Source: Gammaproteobacteria bacterium (GTDB lineage: Bacteria > Pseudomonadota > Gammaproteobacteria > Chromatiales > Chromatiaceae). Taken from it: 17,424 bases of DNA. Every line of letters begins with the position of its first letter. Position 1 is the stretch's first letter. The notes below the pieces were generated by a model. It was not told where the DNA came from. It saw only the letters and a program-made list of their open reading frames with translations, and did not search any database. The stretch covers positions 1 through 17,424 of the forward strand of contig JAJRUY010000323.1 of the NCBI GenBank assembly GCA_024277555.1. The letters run 5' to 3'. The translations under genes and the position numbers were made by a program. Positions 7,089 through 16,600 of this stretch are shown piece by piece.

Positions 7089-10000
7089 TCAGGTCAGCAG
7101 CTTTTCCACCCGCCCCTTCATCACGCCGTAATAAACCACGGGAATAACCACCAGGGTCAGCATTGTGGATACCAGCAAACCAAAGATCAGCGCCACCGCC
7201 AGGCCGGAAAATATAGGATCATCCAGAATAAAAAATGCTCCCATCATCGCCGCCAGGGCGGTGAGTACGATGGGTTTGGCGCGCACCGCTGCTGAACGCA
7301 CCACTGCGGCCTCGAAGCTGGAACCCTCGCGCAGCTCCTGATTGATGAAATCCACCAGCAGGATGGAATTGCGCACAATGATACCCGCCAGGGCGATCAT
7401 GCCGATCATGGAAGTGGCGGTGAACTGCGCACCCAGCAATGCATGCCCGGGAAGAATACCAATCACCGTCAGGGGAATTGGCGCCATAATCACCAGAGGC
7501 ACAAGATAGGAACGGAACTGGGCCACCACCAGCAAATAGATAAGCAACAACCCCACGGAATAGGCGATACCCATGTCGCGGAAGGTTTCGTAGGTTACCT
7601 GCCATTCTCCATCCCATTTCAGGCTGTAACCGTAAGGATTCTCCGGCTGATCCAGAAACCATTGTTCAAGCCCCTGATCTTGATTCAGACGCTCGGAAAT
7701 ATCGAACAGGCCATACAGGGGACTGTCTGTTTTTCCCGCCATGTCTCCCGTGACATAGACTACGGGCAGCAGATCCTTGTGGTGAATGCTGTACTCCCGC
7801 TGGGAGGGAACAACGGAAACAATTTCAGACAAGGGCACGAACACACCGTTCCTGCTGCGGATCTTGAACGCCAGCACCTGATCCAGATCCGCCCGCGCCG
7901 CCTCGCTCAGGCGCACCCGTATGGGCACGGCATACTTGAGATTGGCGCCGTGAATATAGGCCATGTCTTCGCCACCCAGCACCGCTGAAAGCGCCTGCGC
8001 CACATCTGCCTGGGACAATCCCATGCGCGCCGCCCGCACCCGATCCACGATCACCACGGCCTTTTCCGAAGGAAACTCCACGGAATCGTCCACATCCACA
8101 ATATCCGGCGTGTCCTCGAACACATTCCTGACCTTTTTCGCCACCTCGATCTGGCCTTCATAATCGATCCCGTAAATTTCCGCCACCAGTGGCGAGAGCA
8201 CTGGCGGTCCTGGCGGAACTTCCACAATCTTGGCATTGCCATTGTAATCACTGGCGATGGCTTGCACCCTATCCCGCACCGACAAGGCAATTTCATGGCT
8301 CTTGCGGTTGCGCTCGTGCTTGTCCAGCAGATTCACCTGGATGTCCCCAAGGTGCGCACCCTCGCGCAGGTAATACTGGCGCACCAGCCCATTGAAGCTG
8401 ATCGGAGCTGCGGTGCCTGCATACACCTGATAATCCTGCACCTCCGGCACGGTCGCCAGATAGCTGGCAATTTCGTTCAGCACCAGGCTGGTCTGCTCCA
8501 GGGAAGTGCCCTCGGGCATGTCCAGCACCACCTGAAACTCCGACTTGTTGTCAAAAGGCAGCATTTTCATGATCACCTGCTTGCCGCTCACCAGGGAAAC
8601 CGAGGCCCCGATCAGCAGTAACATGCTCAGGAGCAGAAACCAGCGATTGCGCCGCCCGGTCTTTTGGCGCAAAAACGGGCGCATGATGGCGCCAAAGAAA
8701 CGATCCAGCCTACCCTCACCCGCACCACTATCTTCAGCACTGTGAGAATGGACAACAGAGGCCAGCATGGTATTCGTCAGCCAGGGGGTAAAAATGAAAG
8801 CTACCGCCAGGGAAATCAGCATCCCCATGGAAGCATTGATGGGAATAGGACTCATATACGGCCCCATCAATCCGGTAACGAAGGCCATGGGCAGCAAGGC
8901 GGCAATAACCGTAAAGGTCGCCAGTATGGTTGGCCCACCGACCTCATCGACGGCAGCGGGAATTGCCTCCAGCAGTTTTTTTCCTCCCATGGCCAGATGC
9001 CGGTGGATATTCTCTACCACCACAATGGCATCATCCACCAGAATGCCGATGGAGAAGATCAAGGCGAACAGGGAAACCCGGTTCAGGGTAAAACCCCAGG
9101 CCCAGGAGGCAAACAGGGTGATCGCCAGGGTCACGGCCACCGCCGCACCCACGATAATCGCTTCGCGCCAACCCAGGGCAACCAGCACCAGCAGGATCAC
9201 CGAGGCGGTGGCAAATGCCAGTTTGGTCATAAGTTTCTTGGCTTTGGCATCTGCTGTAGCCCCATAGTTGCGGGTAATGCTGACTTCCACCCCGTCCGGG
9301 ATAAAGATGCCTTCAAGAGCCTGAAAACGCTTGATTACCCGCTGGGCAATCTGCACCGCATTGGTGCCTGGTTTCTTGGCCACGGCAATGGTCACGGCTG
9401 GATATTGTCCATCCAGTTTCAGGCCGGCAGCGGAGGCAGCAGCGCCAGGGCCGGTCCATACATAACTGACCGGCTGATCCGGGCCTTCTTCCACCTGCGC
9501 AACATCCCGCAGATACACGGGCTTGCCATCCTTTCCCCCCACCACCAGATCAGCAATTTCCCTCGGGCTACTGAGAAAAACCCCGGCCTGCACCAGAATC
9601 TCACGATTGTCTGTCGTTACCTTGATATTGTCCCGGGAGGCATTCCCGGCCTGCAGGGCCAGGCGCAAATCGTTCAAATCAATGCCGGAGCCTGCCAGCG
9701 CCTGGGGATCGATGGTGACCTTCACCACCCGCTCCGGCGCGCCTATGGTGTAGATGTCCCGGGTGCCGGGCACGCGCTTGAGTTCGGACTCGATAGCATG
9801 AGCCACCCGGCCCAGTTCATAGGCGCCCATTTGCGGATCCTTGCTCCACAGGGTAGCGCTGACGATAGGCACGTCGTCAATCCCCATGGGCTTGACGATG
9901 GGCTGCCCTACCCCGGCATTCGGGGGCAGCCAGTCCTGCTTGGAGAAGATCTTGCTATACAGGCGCACGATGGCATCCGTACGCTCTTCCCCTACCTTGA

Positions 10001-10307
10001 ACTGCACCGTGAGTACGGCCATACCCGGCAAGGAAGATGAGTACACATGCTTGATGCCCTCGATTTCAGAAAGTACCTGCTCCGCAGGTGTGGACACCAG
10101 GCTTTCGACTTTATGTGCTGCCGCTCCAGGAAAGGGAATAAACACATTGGCGAAGGTCACATTGATCTGCGGCTCTTCCTCCCGGGGGGTGACGATTACA
10201 GCAAACACGCCCAGCAACATCCCCAGCAAGGCCAGCAGCGGGGTGATCTGGGTAGCCTGGAATTTTTTTGCGACAGATCCGGAAAAACCCAGTTTCCTGC
10301 TACCCAT
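7089..10307 (-). CDS. RND efflux pump, inner-membrane permease (AcrB/HAE-like)
   Basis: A 1072-residue proton-driven RND transporter of usual full length. TM1 is at about 21-40, followed by the first large periplasmic loop (about 41-360). A TM2-6 cluster holds SIGILVDDAIVVVEN with the Asp pair D425-D426 in TM4, as in drug-type (HAE) pumps rather than the metal-type pattern. The second periplasmic loop and TM8-12 follow. At the TM10 position where AcrB has its relay Lys940, the sequence is VRNSILLVDF, giving Arg979. Its ATG lies inside the last codons of the adaptor gene (8-base overlap), indicating translational coupling. No outer-membrane channel gene is nearby, so a TolC-like protein elsewhere is expected. 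Substrates cannot be read from sequence. Confidence 0.92.
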   Translation of the reverse strand: MGSRKLGFSGSVAKKFQATQITPLLALLGMLLGVFAVIVTPREEEPQINVTFANVFIPFPGAAAHKVESLVSTPAEQVLSEIEGIKHVYSSSLPGMAVLTVQFKVGEERTDAIVRLYSKIFSKQDWLPPNAGVGQPIVKPMGIDDVPIVSATLWSKDPQMGAYELGRVAHAIESELKRVPGTRDIYTIGAPERVVKVTIDPQALAGSGIDLNDLRLALQAGNASRDNIKVTTDNREILVQAGVFLSSPREIADLVVGGKDGKPVYLRDVAQVEEGPDQPVSYVWTGPGAAASAAGLKLDGQYPAVTIAVAKKPGTNAVQIAQRVIKRFQALEGIFIPDGVEVSITRNYGATADAKAKKLMTKLAFATASVILLVLVALGWREAIIVGAAVAVTLAITLFASWAWGFTLNRVSLFALIFSIGILVDDAIVVVENIHRHLAMGGKKLLEAIPAAVDEVGGPTILATFTVIAALLPMAFVTGLMGPYMSPIPINASMGMLISLAVAFIFTPWLTNTMLASVVHSHSAEDSGAGEGRLDRFFGAIMRPFLRQKTGRRNRWFLLLSMLLLIGASVSLVSGKQVIMKMLPFDNKSEFQVVLDMPEGTSLEQTSLVLNEIASYLATVPEVQDYQVYAGTAAPISFNGLVRQYYLREGAHLGDIQVNLLDKHERNRKSHEIALSVRDRVQAIASDYNGNAKIVEVPPGPPVLSPLVAEIYGIDYEGQIEVAKKVRNVFEDTPDIVDVDDSVEFPSEKAVVIVDRVRAARMGLSQADVAQALSAVLGGEDMAYIHGANLKYAVPIRVRLSEAARADLDQVLAFKIRSRNGVFVPLSEIVSVVPSQREYSIHHKDLLPVVYVTGDMAGKTDSPLYGLFDISERLNQDQGLEQWFLDQPENPYGYSLKWDGEWQVTYETFRDMGIAYSVGLLLIYLLVVAQFRSYLVPLVIMAPIPLTVIGILPGHALLGAQFTATSMIGMIALAGIIVRNSILLVDFINQELREGSSFEAAVVRSAAVRAKPIVLTALAAMMGAFFILDDPIFSGLAVALIFGLLVSTMLTLVVIPVVYYGVMKGRVEKLLT

Positions 10308-11361
10308 GCACTTGACTCTCCTGCGCCTGGCGGCGCTGGCGCTTCAGCTCCACGCCTGCCGCAATTGGATCGAGATATACCTCGTCTCCTTCATGCAACC
10401 CGGACAGCACCGTAATTGCCTCTTCTCCAAGGGGGTCGCCCAGGCGCACATAGCGAAACCGTAACTGCTGGTCTGCATCGCGCACATACACACCCGTAAC
10501 CTCGGAACGGTAAACCACAGCACTGGCAGGCACCACCAGCACCGATGCCACACCGGTTTCAAAAGCGGCTTTTACCAGCATGCCGGGAAACAGCCGGTCG
10601 ATATTCTTCGGCAGTTTCAACCGCACCTTGAAAGTGTTGGTAGCAGGATCGGCAAAAGGGAAAACGGTCAGATCCTGCACCTCTATCCAATTGCCCCCGG
10701 GCAGCTCCACCTGTGCCTTGCCTTGCTCCCGAATAGCCACGATCAGGCTTTGGGGCACATCCACTGTGACTCGCAACTCCTGCAGGGAAATGCCGCTCAT
10801 CAATGGCATTCCCGGATGGGCAATCTCGCCCACCTGCACATGACGTTCGGTAACAATCCCGGTGTAAGGTGCGGTGATGCGGGTATAGGCAAGCTGCTCC
10901 CGCGCCTGCTCCAGCGCCGCCCTGGCAACATCCAGCTTCGCCCGAGCCGTATTCAGCTCCACTTGGGCGCTGTCCAGAACCGATTTCGCCACCAGCTTTT
11001 TGGTATGCAAGCCTTTTATTCTATTGTAATTTTTTCTTGCATCATTGAGCACAGCCTGGGCTGCGCGCAAATCAGCTTCCGCCCTGCGTAGTGCTGCCTG
11101 CTGTTCCGTATCCTTGAGCTTTACCAGCAATGCACCCTGCTCCACCACATCATCCACATCATAGTAAATGGCTTCCACCTGGCCGTTGGCTTGTGCGGAA
11201 ATGGTAGACTGGTTGATAGCCTCGATCACCCCATCCAGGCGAAAGACCCGGGGAATCGCTACTTCCTCGACGATGCCGGTTTTTATTTCTGCATGGACGG
11301 AAATGCCCATCAATGAGAGTAACAACCACCCTGAAAACAGGACTGAAGTTCGAATGTTCAT
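10300..11361 (-). CDS. RND periplasmic adaptor (membrane fusion protein)
   Basis: A 353-residue periplasmic adaptor that bridges an RND pump and an outer-membrane channel. A signal peptide is predicted to be cleaved after SVHA (residue 24). The split lipoyl domain is visible as ISAQANGQVEAIYYDVDDVV (54-73) and RITAPYTGIVTERHVQVGE (161-179). A long Ala/Gln/Arg-rich coiled-coil hairpin (about 84-158) lies between the halves. The beta-barrel and membrane-proximal domains follow (about 190-340). There is no lipobox, so it is probably soluble or anchored by the pump. It is the first gene of the two-gene operon and overlaps the pump gene. The sigma70-like promoter at 11395-11423 lies about 30 bases upstream of its ATG. 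It is divergent from sthA with about 100 bases between starts. Confidence 0.92.
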   Translation of the reverse strand: MNIRTSVLFSGWLLLSLMGISVHAEIKTGIVEEVAIPRVFRLDGVIEAINQSTISAQANGQVEAIYYDVDDVVEQGALLVKLKDTEQQAALRRAEADLRAAQAVLNDARKNYNRIKGLHTKKLVAKSVLDSAQVELNTARAKLDVARAALEQAREQLAYTRITAPYTGIVTERHVQVGEIAHPGMPLMSGISLQELRVTVDVPQSLIVAIREQGKAQVELPGGNWIEVQDLTVFPFADPATNTFKVRLKLPKNIDRLFPGMLVKAAFETGVASVLVVPASAVVYRSEVTGVYVRDADQQLRFRYVRLGDPLGEEAITVLSGLHEGDEVYLDPIAAGVELKRQRRQAQESQVHG

Positions 11362-11394
11362 GGTAATTCTCTATATTATTAGCCAACTTATGCC

Positions 11395-11423
11395 AATATA
11401 TGTACATCCAATCTTCTAATCAA
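11395..11423 (-). promoter_or_regulatory. sigma70-like promoter of the RND operon
   Basis: On the minus strand TTGATT (11423-11418) and TATATT (11400-11395) are separated by exactly 17 bases, close to the consensus -35/-10 layout. The predicted 5' leader is roughly 28 bases. The site lies within the divergent gap shared with sthA, so regulation of the two could be linked. I see no convincing operator palindrome. Confidence 0.55.
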
Positions 11424-11462
11424 GAACAATTATCAATTACCAGTTCCCAAACAAGGAAATCT

Positions 11463-12854
11463 ATGAGCGTTTACGATGCAATCATCATTGGCAGCGGCCC
11501 CGGTGGAGAGGGTGCGGCCATGCGCCTGGCCAAGGCCGGAAAGAAAGTTGCCGTGGTGGAAGAGGGCCTGCAACTGGGCGGAAACTGCACCCACAAGGGC
11601 ACCATCCCCAGCAAGGCTCTGCGCCATGCCATTCAACTGCTTGCCGACTACCGCCATCACCCGCTTTTTGAGCATACCCTGTCTGGTGCAGAAATCAGCT
11701 GGCCCCAATTGCTGCGCACCTCCGATCATGTAATCGCCCAACAAGTCAGCATGCTGCATCGCTACTACACCCGCAACCATGTACATGTGCTTCACGGCAG
11801 GGGCAGGTTTCTAAATGCCCATGCAGTGGAAGTTACCGGGCTGGACGGCAGTGCCCAGACCCTGGAAGCCAGGCAATTTATCATCGCCACCGGCTCCCGC
11901 CCCTGGCGACCACCTGAGCTGGATTTCAGCCATCCCTGCATTCGTGACAGCGATACCCTGCTGGATCTGGATCACACCCCCAGGCAGGTGACGATTTTCG
12001 GTGCTGGCATAATCGGTTGCGAATACGCCTCGATTTTTGCCAACCTGGATGTAAAGGTTAACCTGGTAAATACCCGTGACCGGCTGCTGTCCTTTCTTGA
12101 CGACGAAGTTACCGATGCCCTCAGCTATCATCTGCGCGACCAGGGGGTGCTGCTGTTACACAATGAAGCCATGGAATCGGTTTCCACGGATGCACAAAAC
12201 GTCACCCTCACCTGCAAGTCCGGACGCGTCATTCGATCCGAGATCCTGCTGTGGGCCAACGGACGCAGCGGCAACACCGCTGATATGGGTCTGGAAGAAC
12301 TTGGAATTGAAATCAACTCCCGGGGCCAGGTCAATACCAATGAGCTTTTCCAGTCCACTCAGAAACATATCTTTGCCGTAGGCGATGTGATCGGCCCTCC
12401 AGGGCTGGCCAGCGCCAGCTACGACCAGGGGCGTTTCGTCGGCACTTTTATTGCTGAAGGAAAGGTGGACTGGCGGCTGGTGGACGAGGTGCCCACGGGC
12501 ATTTACACCAGCCCGGAAATCAGTTCTCTGGGGCGCACCGAAGCCGAACTTACCAAACAGAACATACCCTTTGAAGTAGGACGCGCAGAATTCAAGAACC
12601 TGGCCCGGGCACAGATTTCCGGACACACCACTGGCATGCTGAAAATTCTGTTTCACCGCGAAACACTGCAAATACTGGGGATTCACTGCTTCGGCCAAGA
12701 GGCGGCAGAAATCATCCACATCGGCCAGGCTATCATGTCCCAGCCGGGAGACAGCAACAATCTGCGCTACTTTGCAGAAACCACCTTCAACTACCCCACC
12801 ATGGCCGAAGCCTATCGGGTGGCTGCGTTGTACGGATTGAACCGGATCAACTGA
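11463..12854 (+). CDS. sthA: soluble pyridine nucleotide transhydrogenase
   Basis: A 463-residue flavoprotein, close to E. coli SthA (466). It transfers hydride between NADPH and NAD+ in the cytoplasm and mainly reoxidises excess NADPH. The FAD motif is GSGPGGEG (10-17). The former disulfide region reads GGNCTHKGTIPSKALR, keeping only the first Cys (C42), as in SthA and unlike lipoamide dehydrogenase or glutathione reductase. The NAD(P) motif is GAGIIGCEYAS (180-190), AVGDVIGP is the second FAD motif, and the C-terminal dimer signature is HCFGQEAAEIIHIGQAIM. I place the start at ATG 11463 (AAGGAAA upstream; MSVYDAIIIG matches family N-termini). An upstream in-frame ATG at 11400 would add 21 unrelated residues. 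It is divergent from the RND operon. Confidence 0.95.
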   Translation: MSVYDAIIIGSGPGGEGAAMRLAKAGKKVAVVEEGLQLGGNCTHKGTIPSKALRHAIQLLADYRHHPLFEHTLSGAEISWPQLLRTSDHVIAQQVSMLHRYYTRNHVHVLHGRGRFLNAHAVEVTGLDGSAQTLEARQFIIATGSRPWRPPELDFSHPCIRDSDTLLDLDHTPRQVTIFGAGIIGCEYASIFANLDVKVNLVNTRDRLLSFLDDEVTDALSYHLRDQGVLLLHNEAMESVSTDAQNVTLTCKSGRVIRSEILLWANGRSGNTADMGLEELGIEINSRGQVNTNELFQSTQKHIFAVGDVIGPPGLASASYDQGRFVGTFIAEGKVDWRLVDEVPTGIYTSPEISSLGRTEAELTKQNIPFEVGRAEFKNLARAQISGHTTGMLKILFHRETLQILGIHCFGQEAAEIIHIGQAIMSQPGDSNNLRYFAETTFNYPTMAEAYRVAALYGLNRIN

Positions 12855-12857
12855 CGG

Positions 12858-12877
12858 GGCGCTGGCTCTGCAGCGCC
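12858..12877 (+). terminator. GC hairpin after sthA, weak terminator candidate
   Basis: GGCGCTG (12858-12864) pairs perfectly with CAGCGCC (12871-12877), six-base loop, four bases after the sthA stop. It lacks a following T-run, so termination efficiency is doubtful. Confidence 0.4.
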
Positions 12878-12990
12878 GGGCAATGGGCTTGGCCATTTCC
12901 GGTAACCATCGCCTGGATACAGGGCTTACAGGACGCTCCTCAGTCGAACAGCCCCTCGAGAAAATTGCTCGGACGACGCTTGTCTCCCAG

Positions 12991-13103
12991 GGAATGACAG
13001 GGGAATGACAGGGGAATGACAGGAATGACAGGGTCACAGGAATGACAGAGGAATGACAGGGTCAAGGAATGACAGTGATGACAGCAGTGATGACAGGGTC
13101 AGG
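12991..13103. repeat. degenerate GGAATGACAG tandem array
   Basis: ATGACAG occurs nine times. Most copies sit in GGAATGACAG units of 9-12 bp, the first four nearly contiguous and later ones interrupted by GTCA, GAG or GTG insertions. The unit resembles the 'CCGGAATGAC' tail of the dispersed intergenic repeats at 694-843, suggesting expansion of a repeat end by slippage (inference). Confidence 0.8.
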
Positions 13104-13144
13104 TCTTTGGTTTATGATGCCGTGGATAACAATTAAGTATCGTG

Positions 13145-13203
13145 TCCCCAGCAGAACTCCCCAGCAGAACTCCCCAGCAGAACCTTCGTGTCCCCAGCAG
13201 AAC
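13145..13203. repeat. 13-bp tandem array TCCCCAGCAGAAC
   Basis: There are three contiguous perfect units (13145-13157, 13158-13170, 13171-13183). A fourth follows seven bases later (13191-13203). The first and fourth are both preceded by CGTG, so the larger unit CGTG + TCCCCAGCAGAAC is itself duplicated. The array has no open frame of note and lies just beyond the 3' end of the toxin pseudogene. Confidence 0.85.
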
Positions 13204-13219
13204 CGTTATTTGTTTAGCA

Positions 13220-13544
13220 TTATTTTTCTCTGACCAACCTTTCAAGCAATATATCCTCGACATTTCGCCGGGAGCCGATAACTGATAGCACATATACCCG
13301 CTGTTCTGAAACGCGACAAATCACCCGTCAAGGAGGAACAATTAGTTCTCGATATTGAAGAATGCCGTGCTCTTTGAGTTCAGGGACAATCCGGCCTCTT
13401 TGGAGAAATGAACAAAGCTCCGAAGCCTTGGTTTTTATTTTCTTGAGGTTTTCTCTTGCTGCTGGCGGGTTATCAGCATATGTATTCGATAATAAACTTC
13501 AGATCTTCTTCTGCGGTTTCCGACCAGAAAACCTTATACGTTTT
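13220..13544 (-). pseudogene. RelE/ParE-family toxin gene, broken by frameshift and stop
   Basis: Read on the minus strand, the first part gives YKVFWSETAEEDLKFIIEYI. One extra base at about 13478 shifts the frame, after which ADNPPAARENLKKIK, then RIVPELKEHGILQYRELIV and, past a TGA at 13330-13328 (where the family has Trp, PPWRV), VYVLSVIGSRRNVED and LLERLVREK follow. A stop lies at 13222-13220. The reassembled protein of about 100 residues has the length and landmarks of RelE/ParE mRNase/gyrase toxins (YRELIV, PPWRV, LxxxRR). No in-frame ATG precedes the first part, and no antitoxin gene lies upstream; smc ends 121 bases away. It is an inactivated remnant, probably acquired laterally. A sequencing error could explain one lesion but hardly both. 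Confidence 0.85.
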
Positions 13545-13665
13545 TACCCTGCTGGTTTGGGTAGGTGCTGGAAAGGCATGCCGCCGACAGCACCCGCTTG
13601 ATTCCACTCCAGGTTAAACTGCGCCGCTTCACTGTGCATCTTCGGGCAGCCGGTTGCGCGAGGCG

Positions 13666-16600
13666 TTACAGCGCCGCCATCTGCGCCGCTTCTTCCACAT
13701 CCACGGACACCAGGCGGGACACTCCCGGTTCGCTCATGGTGACTCCCAGCAGCTGGTTGGACATGGCCATAGTGACCTTGTTGTGGGTGATGAAGATGAA
13801 TTGTACGGTGCCGGACATTTCCTTGACCAGCTCGCAAAAGCGCCCCACATTGGCATCGTCCAGAGGGGCATCCACTTCGTCCAGCATGCAAAAAGGAGCG
13901 GGATTGAGCTGGAAGATGGAGAATACCAGGGCTACGGCGGACAGAGCCTTTTCGCCACCGGAAAGCAGGTGAATGTTTGAATTGCGCTTGCCTGGCGGGC
14001 GCGCCATGATCGCCACTCCAGCATCCAGGGGGTCTTCTCCTACCAGTTCGAGATAGGCGTGGCCACCGCCAAATAGTTTGGGGAACATGGATTTCAGACC
14101 GCTATTGACCTTGTCGAAGGTTTCCTTGAATCGGGTGCGGGTTTCCTTGTCGATTTTGCGGATGGCATCTTCCAGGGTTTCCAGGGAGCTGGTGACGTCG
14201 GCGTGCTGGGCGTCGATATATTCCATGCGCTCCTTCTGTTCCTTGAATTCGTCGATGGCGGCCAGGTTGATGGGGCCGAGGCGCTGGATGCGCCTGGCCA
14301 GGGTTTCCGAGCGTTCTGTCCAGGCCTCGATACCGGCTTCGGGGTCTAGCTCCCGCTCCAGCTGTTCCCGCTTGATTCCGCTTTGCTGCAACTGCTCTTC
14401 CAGGGTGGTGATGCGCACCACCACTTCCTGGCGGGAAAGGTTGGCCTGGTTAAGCTTTTCCCGCTGAATCTGTACCTGCTCTTCTGCCTGGTGGCGTTCC
14501 TTGTCCAGCTCACGCAGGTGGTGATCGATGGCTTCCAGGTTTTTGCGCGCCTGTTTCAGTTCGGCTTCCACGCCAATGCGTTTCTGCAGCAGTTCTTCCA
14601 GTTGCTGTTGTTGCGCCTTCAGTGGTTCATCACCCTGTTCCATCTGTTCCTGCAATATCTGACAACGTTCCTCATACTGGGCAAGCTGCTGCCGGGCACG
14701 TTCGATACCATCACGCAGAGACTGCTCGGAAGTGCGCATGGATTCCACCCGCAAGGCAATCTGGTGCGCTTCGCTGCGCGCCTGGCGGGCGGCTTCCCTG
14801 GCATCCGCCAGCTCCTTTTGCAGGCGCTCCCGGCGGGCGCTCAGCTGTTCCCGCTGTACGCCGAATACTTCCATTTGCTCCAGCGCCCGATGCAGGCGCA
14901 GACGAGCCTCTTCCATGCCCTGCTTGTCCGTCTCCAGCTGGGTACGGATTTCTTGCACATCCTGAGCCAGTGCTTCCACCCGCTGGCGGATGTGCTCGGC
15001 ACGGGCGCGCTTGCCGCTGAGCTGCGCTTGAATACCCGCCACTTCCTTGTTCATCTGCTCGAATGCGCGCTGCTGATCTGCCCGCCTTTGTTCCTGCTCT
15101 GCCAGATTCTTGCGCCCCTCAGCCAATTCACGATTCAGGGATTCGACCAGCGGCTCCAGTTCGTCTACCCGCGCGGCCAGCTCGCGGATTTCCTGTTCCC
15201 TGGCCAACATTCCGGCGCTGGCGTCACCTTTTTCCAGTTGCAGCCAGCCATTTCCCAGACACAGACCGTCCGGTGTCACCACCAGTTCACTGGCAGCGAG
15301 GGTGTTGCGTACAGACATGGCTTCTTCAGCAGTTTGCGCCATGCGCACGTTGCCCAGGAGGCGGAGCAGCGGTTCCGGGCCACGCACCATTGCCGCCAGG
15401 CTGCCTTGATTTTTTTTCTCTATGCTGATGGGGCCATTTTCGAACAGGTACAGATGACCGGATTCCAGCCCACCCAGCCTGGGCGCTATGCTTTCCAGAT
15501 TATCCACCAGCAGACCTTGCAGGCGGCTGCCCAGCACCGCTTCCACCGCCAGCTGCCATTGCGGCTCGACCTCCAGTTGCTCCAGCACCCGCCGGGCGTC
15601 AGACAGGCCGGCATCGGCCAGCCATGTGTTGAAGGTTTCGTCATCATCGCCCAACGCGGATTGTTGCAAGGTCTGCAGGGAAACCAGGCGGCCGCGCGCT
15701 GTTTCCAGCTCGGTGCGGGTGTCCGCCAGAGCCTGCTGTTTTTGCTCCAGGTTGTTGCGAATGCTGGAAATTAGCTCATGTATCTTCTTAGAAGACTTTC
15801 GTAACTCATCAAGAAGATTGATTTTTTCCTGCTCCATTCCTTCCAGCTCTCCGATCTCGGCCTGTAGCTTCAGGTCGGTAAGCGTCTGACGTTCATCTTC
15901 CAGTTTTTGCAGGCGGCGCTTGAGTTGCAATTCCTGCTGTTCAAGCTGGTTGATCAGTGAGCGTTCCACCTGGGCGGTCTGCGCCGGCTCTGTGGCGGTG
16001 GTGTTGAACTGATCCCATTCGCCCTGCCACTCCTGCATGATCTGTTCGGCCTTGTGCTGGTTTTCTGCCAGCTCTTCCGCCCGGGCGCGTGCCAGCTCCA
16101 GCTCTGGCTGATCCTGCATCAGGGTTTGTGCCATCTGCTGCAGTTTTCCTTCATCCTGGGAGCGATGGGAACGCGCTTCTTCCAATGCCTGCTGTGCACG
16201 GCTCAGTTCGGCCTGGTTGCGCTGGCGGGACTCCCGGGCATATTGAATCGCCTCTTCGATGCGGGCAATGTCGGCACCGGCTGCATAGAAACGCCCCTGC
16301 ACTTCATTGAATACATCGTTGGCATCATTATGGGCTTGGCGCTGTTTTTCGATCTCGCTTTCCGTATGCCGCTGGTGCGCCAGCGCCTCCTCAAAGCGGT
16401 TTTTCTGCTCGGCAATCTGCCGGTCTTTCTGTTGCAGCTTCTCTTCCATTGCCTGCAGACGCAACAGCAGCAACTCGGCATTTACCTGTCGCTCCTCGGC
16501 TTTGAAGGTTTTGTATTTCCCGGCGGTAGCTGCCTGGCGCTCGAGATGGCGCAGCTGCTTTTCGATTTCATCACGCAGATCAATGAGGCGCTCCAGGTTC

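Larger units (their letters stand above)
12855..13219. other. gene-free stretch after sthA with tandem arrays
   Basis: These 365 bases hold a 7-bp GC hairpin just after sthA (12858-12877), about 110 bases without a recognised feature, then two unrelated tandem arrays (12991-13103 and 13145-13203). Neither strand shows a credible gene with a ribosome-binding site. A short minus-strand frame with two CxxC-like cysteines was examined and not accepted. Confidence 0.7.

Noticed and set aside
8664..10040. 458-residue plus-strand open frame opposite the RND pump gene
   Set aside because: Low-complexity Gly/His/Gln-rich antisense shadow of a well supported gene, with no recognisable domain.
12855..12990. 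Short minus-strand frame with cysteines (CKPC ... HC) after sthA
   Set aside because: It is interrupted by a stop, has no supported start or ribosome-binding site, and matches no family I recognise.
12991..13203. Possible CRISPR array
   Set aside because: The units are 10-13 bp and nearly contiguous, without unique spacers of 25-40 bp, and no cas genes are present.
13099..13293. 64-residue minus-strand open frame
   Set aside because: It overlaps the toxin pseudogene in the wrong frame and runs through the 13-bp tandem array; a shadow frame.
14383..15774. 463-residue plus-strand open frame opposite smc
   Set aside because: Leu/Gln-rich antisense image of the SMC coiled coil; no ribosome-binding site or domain.
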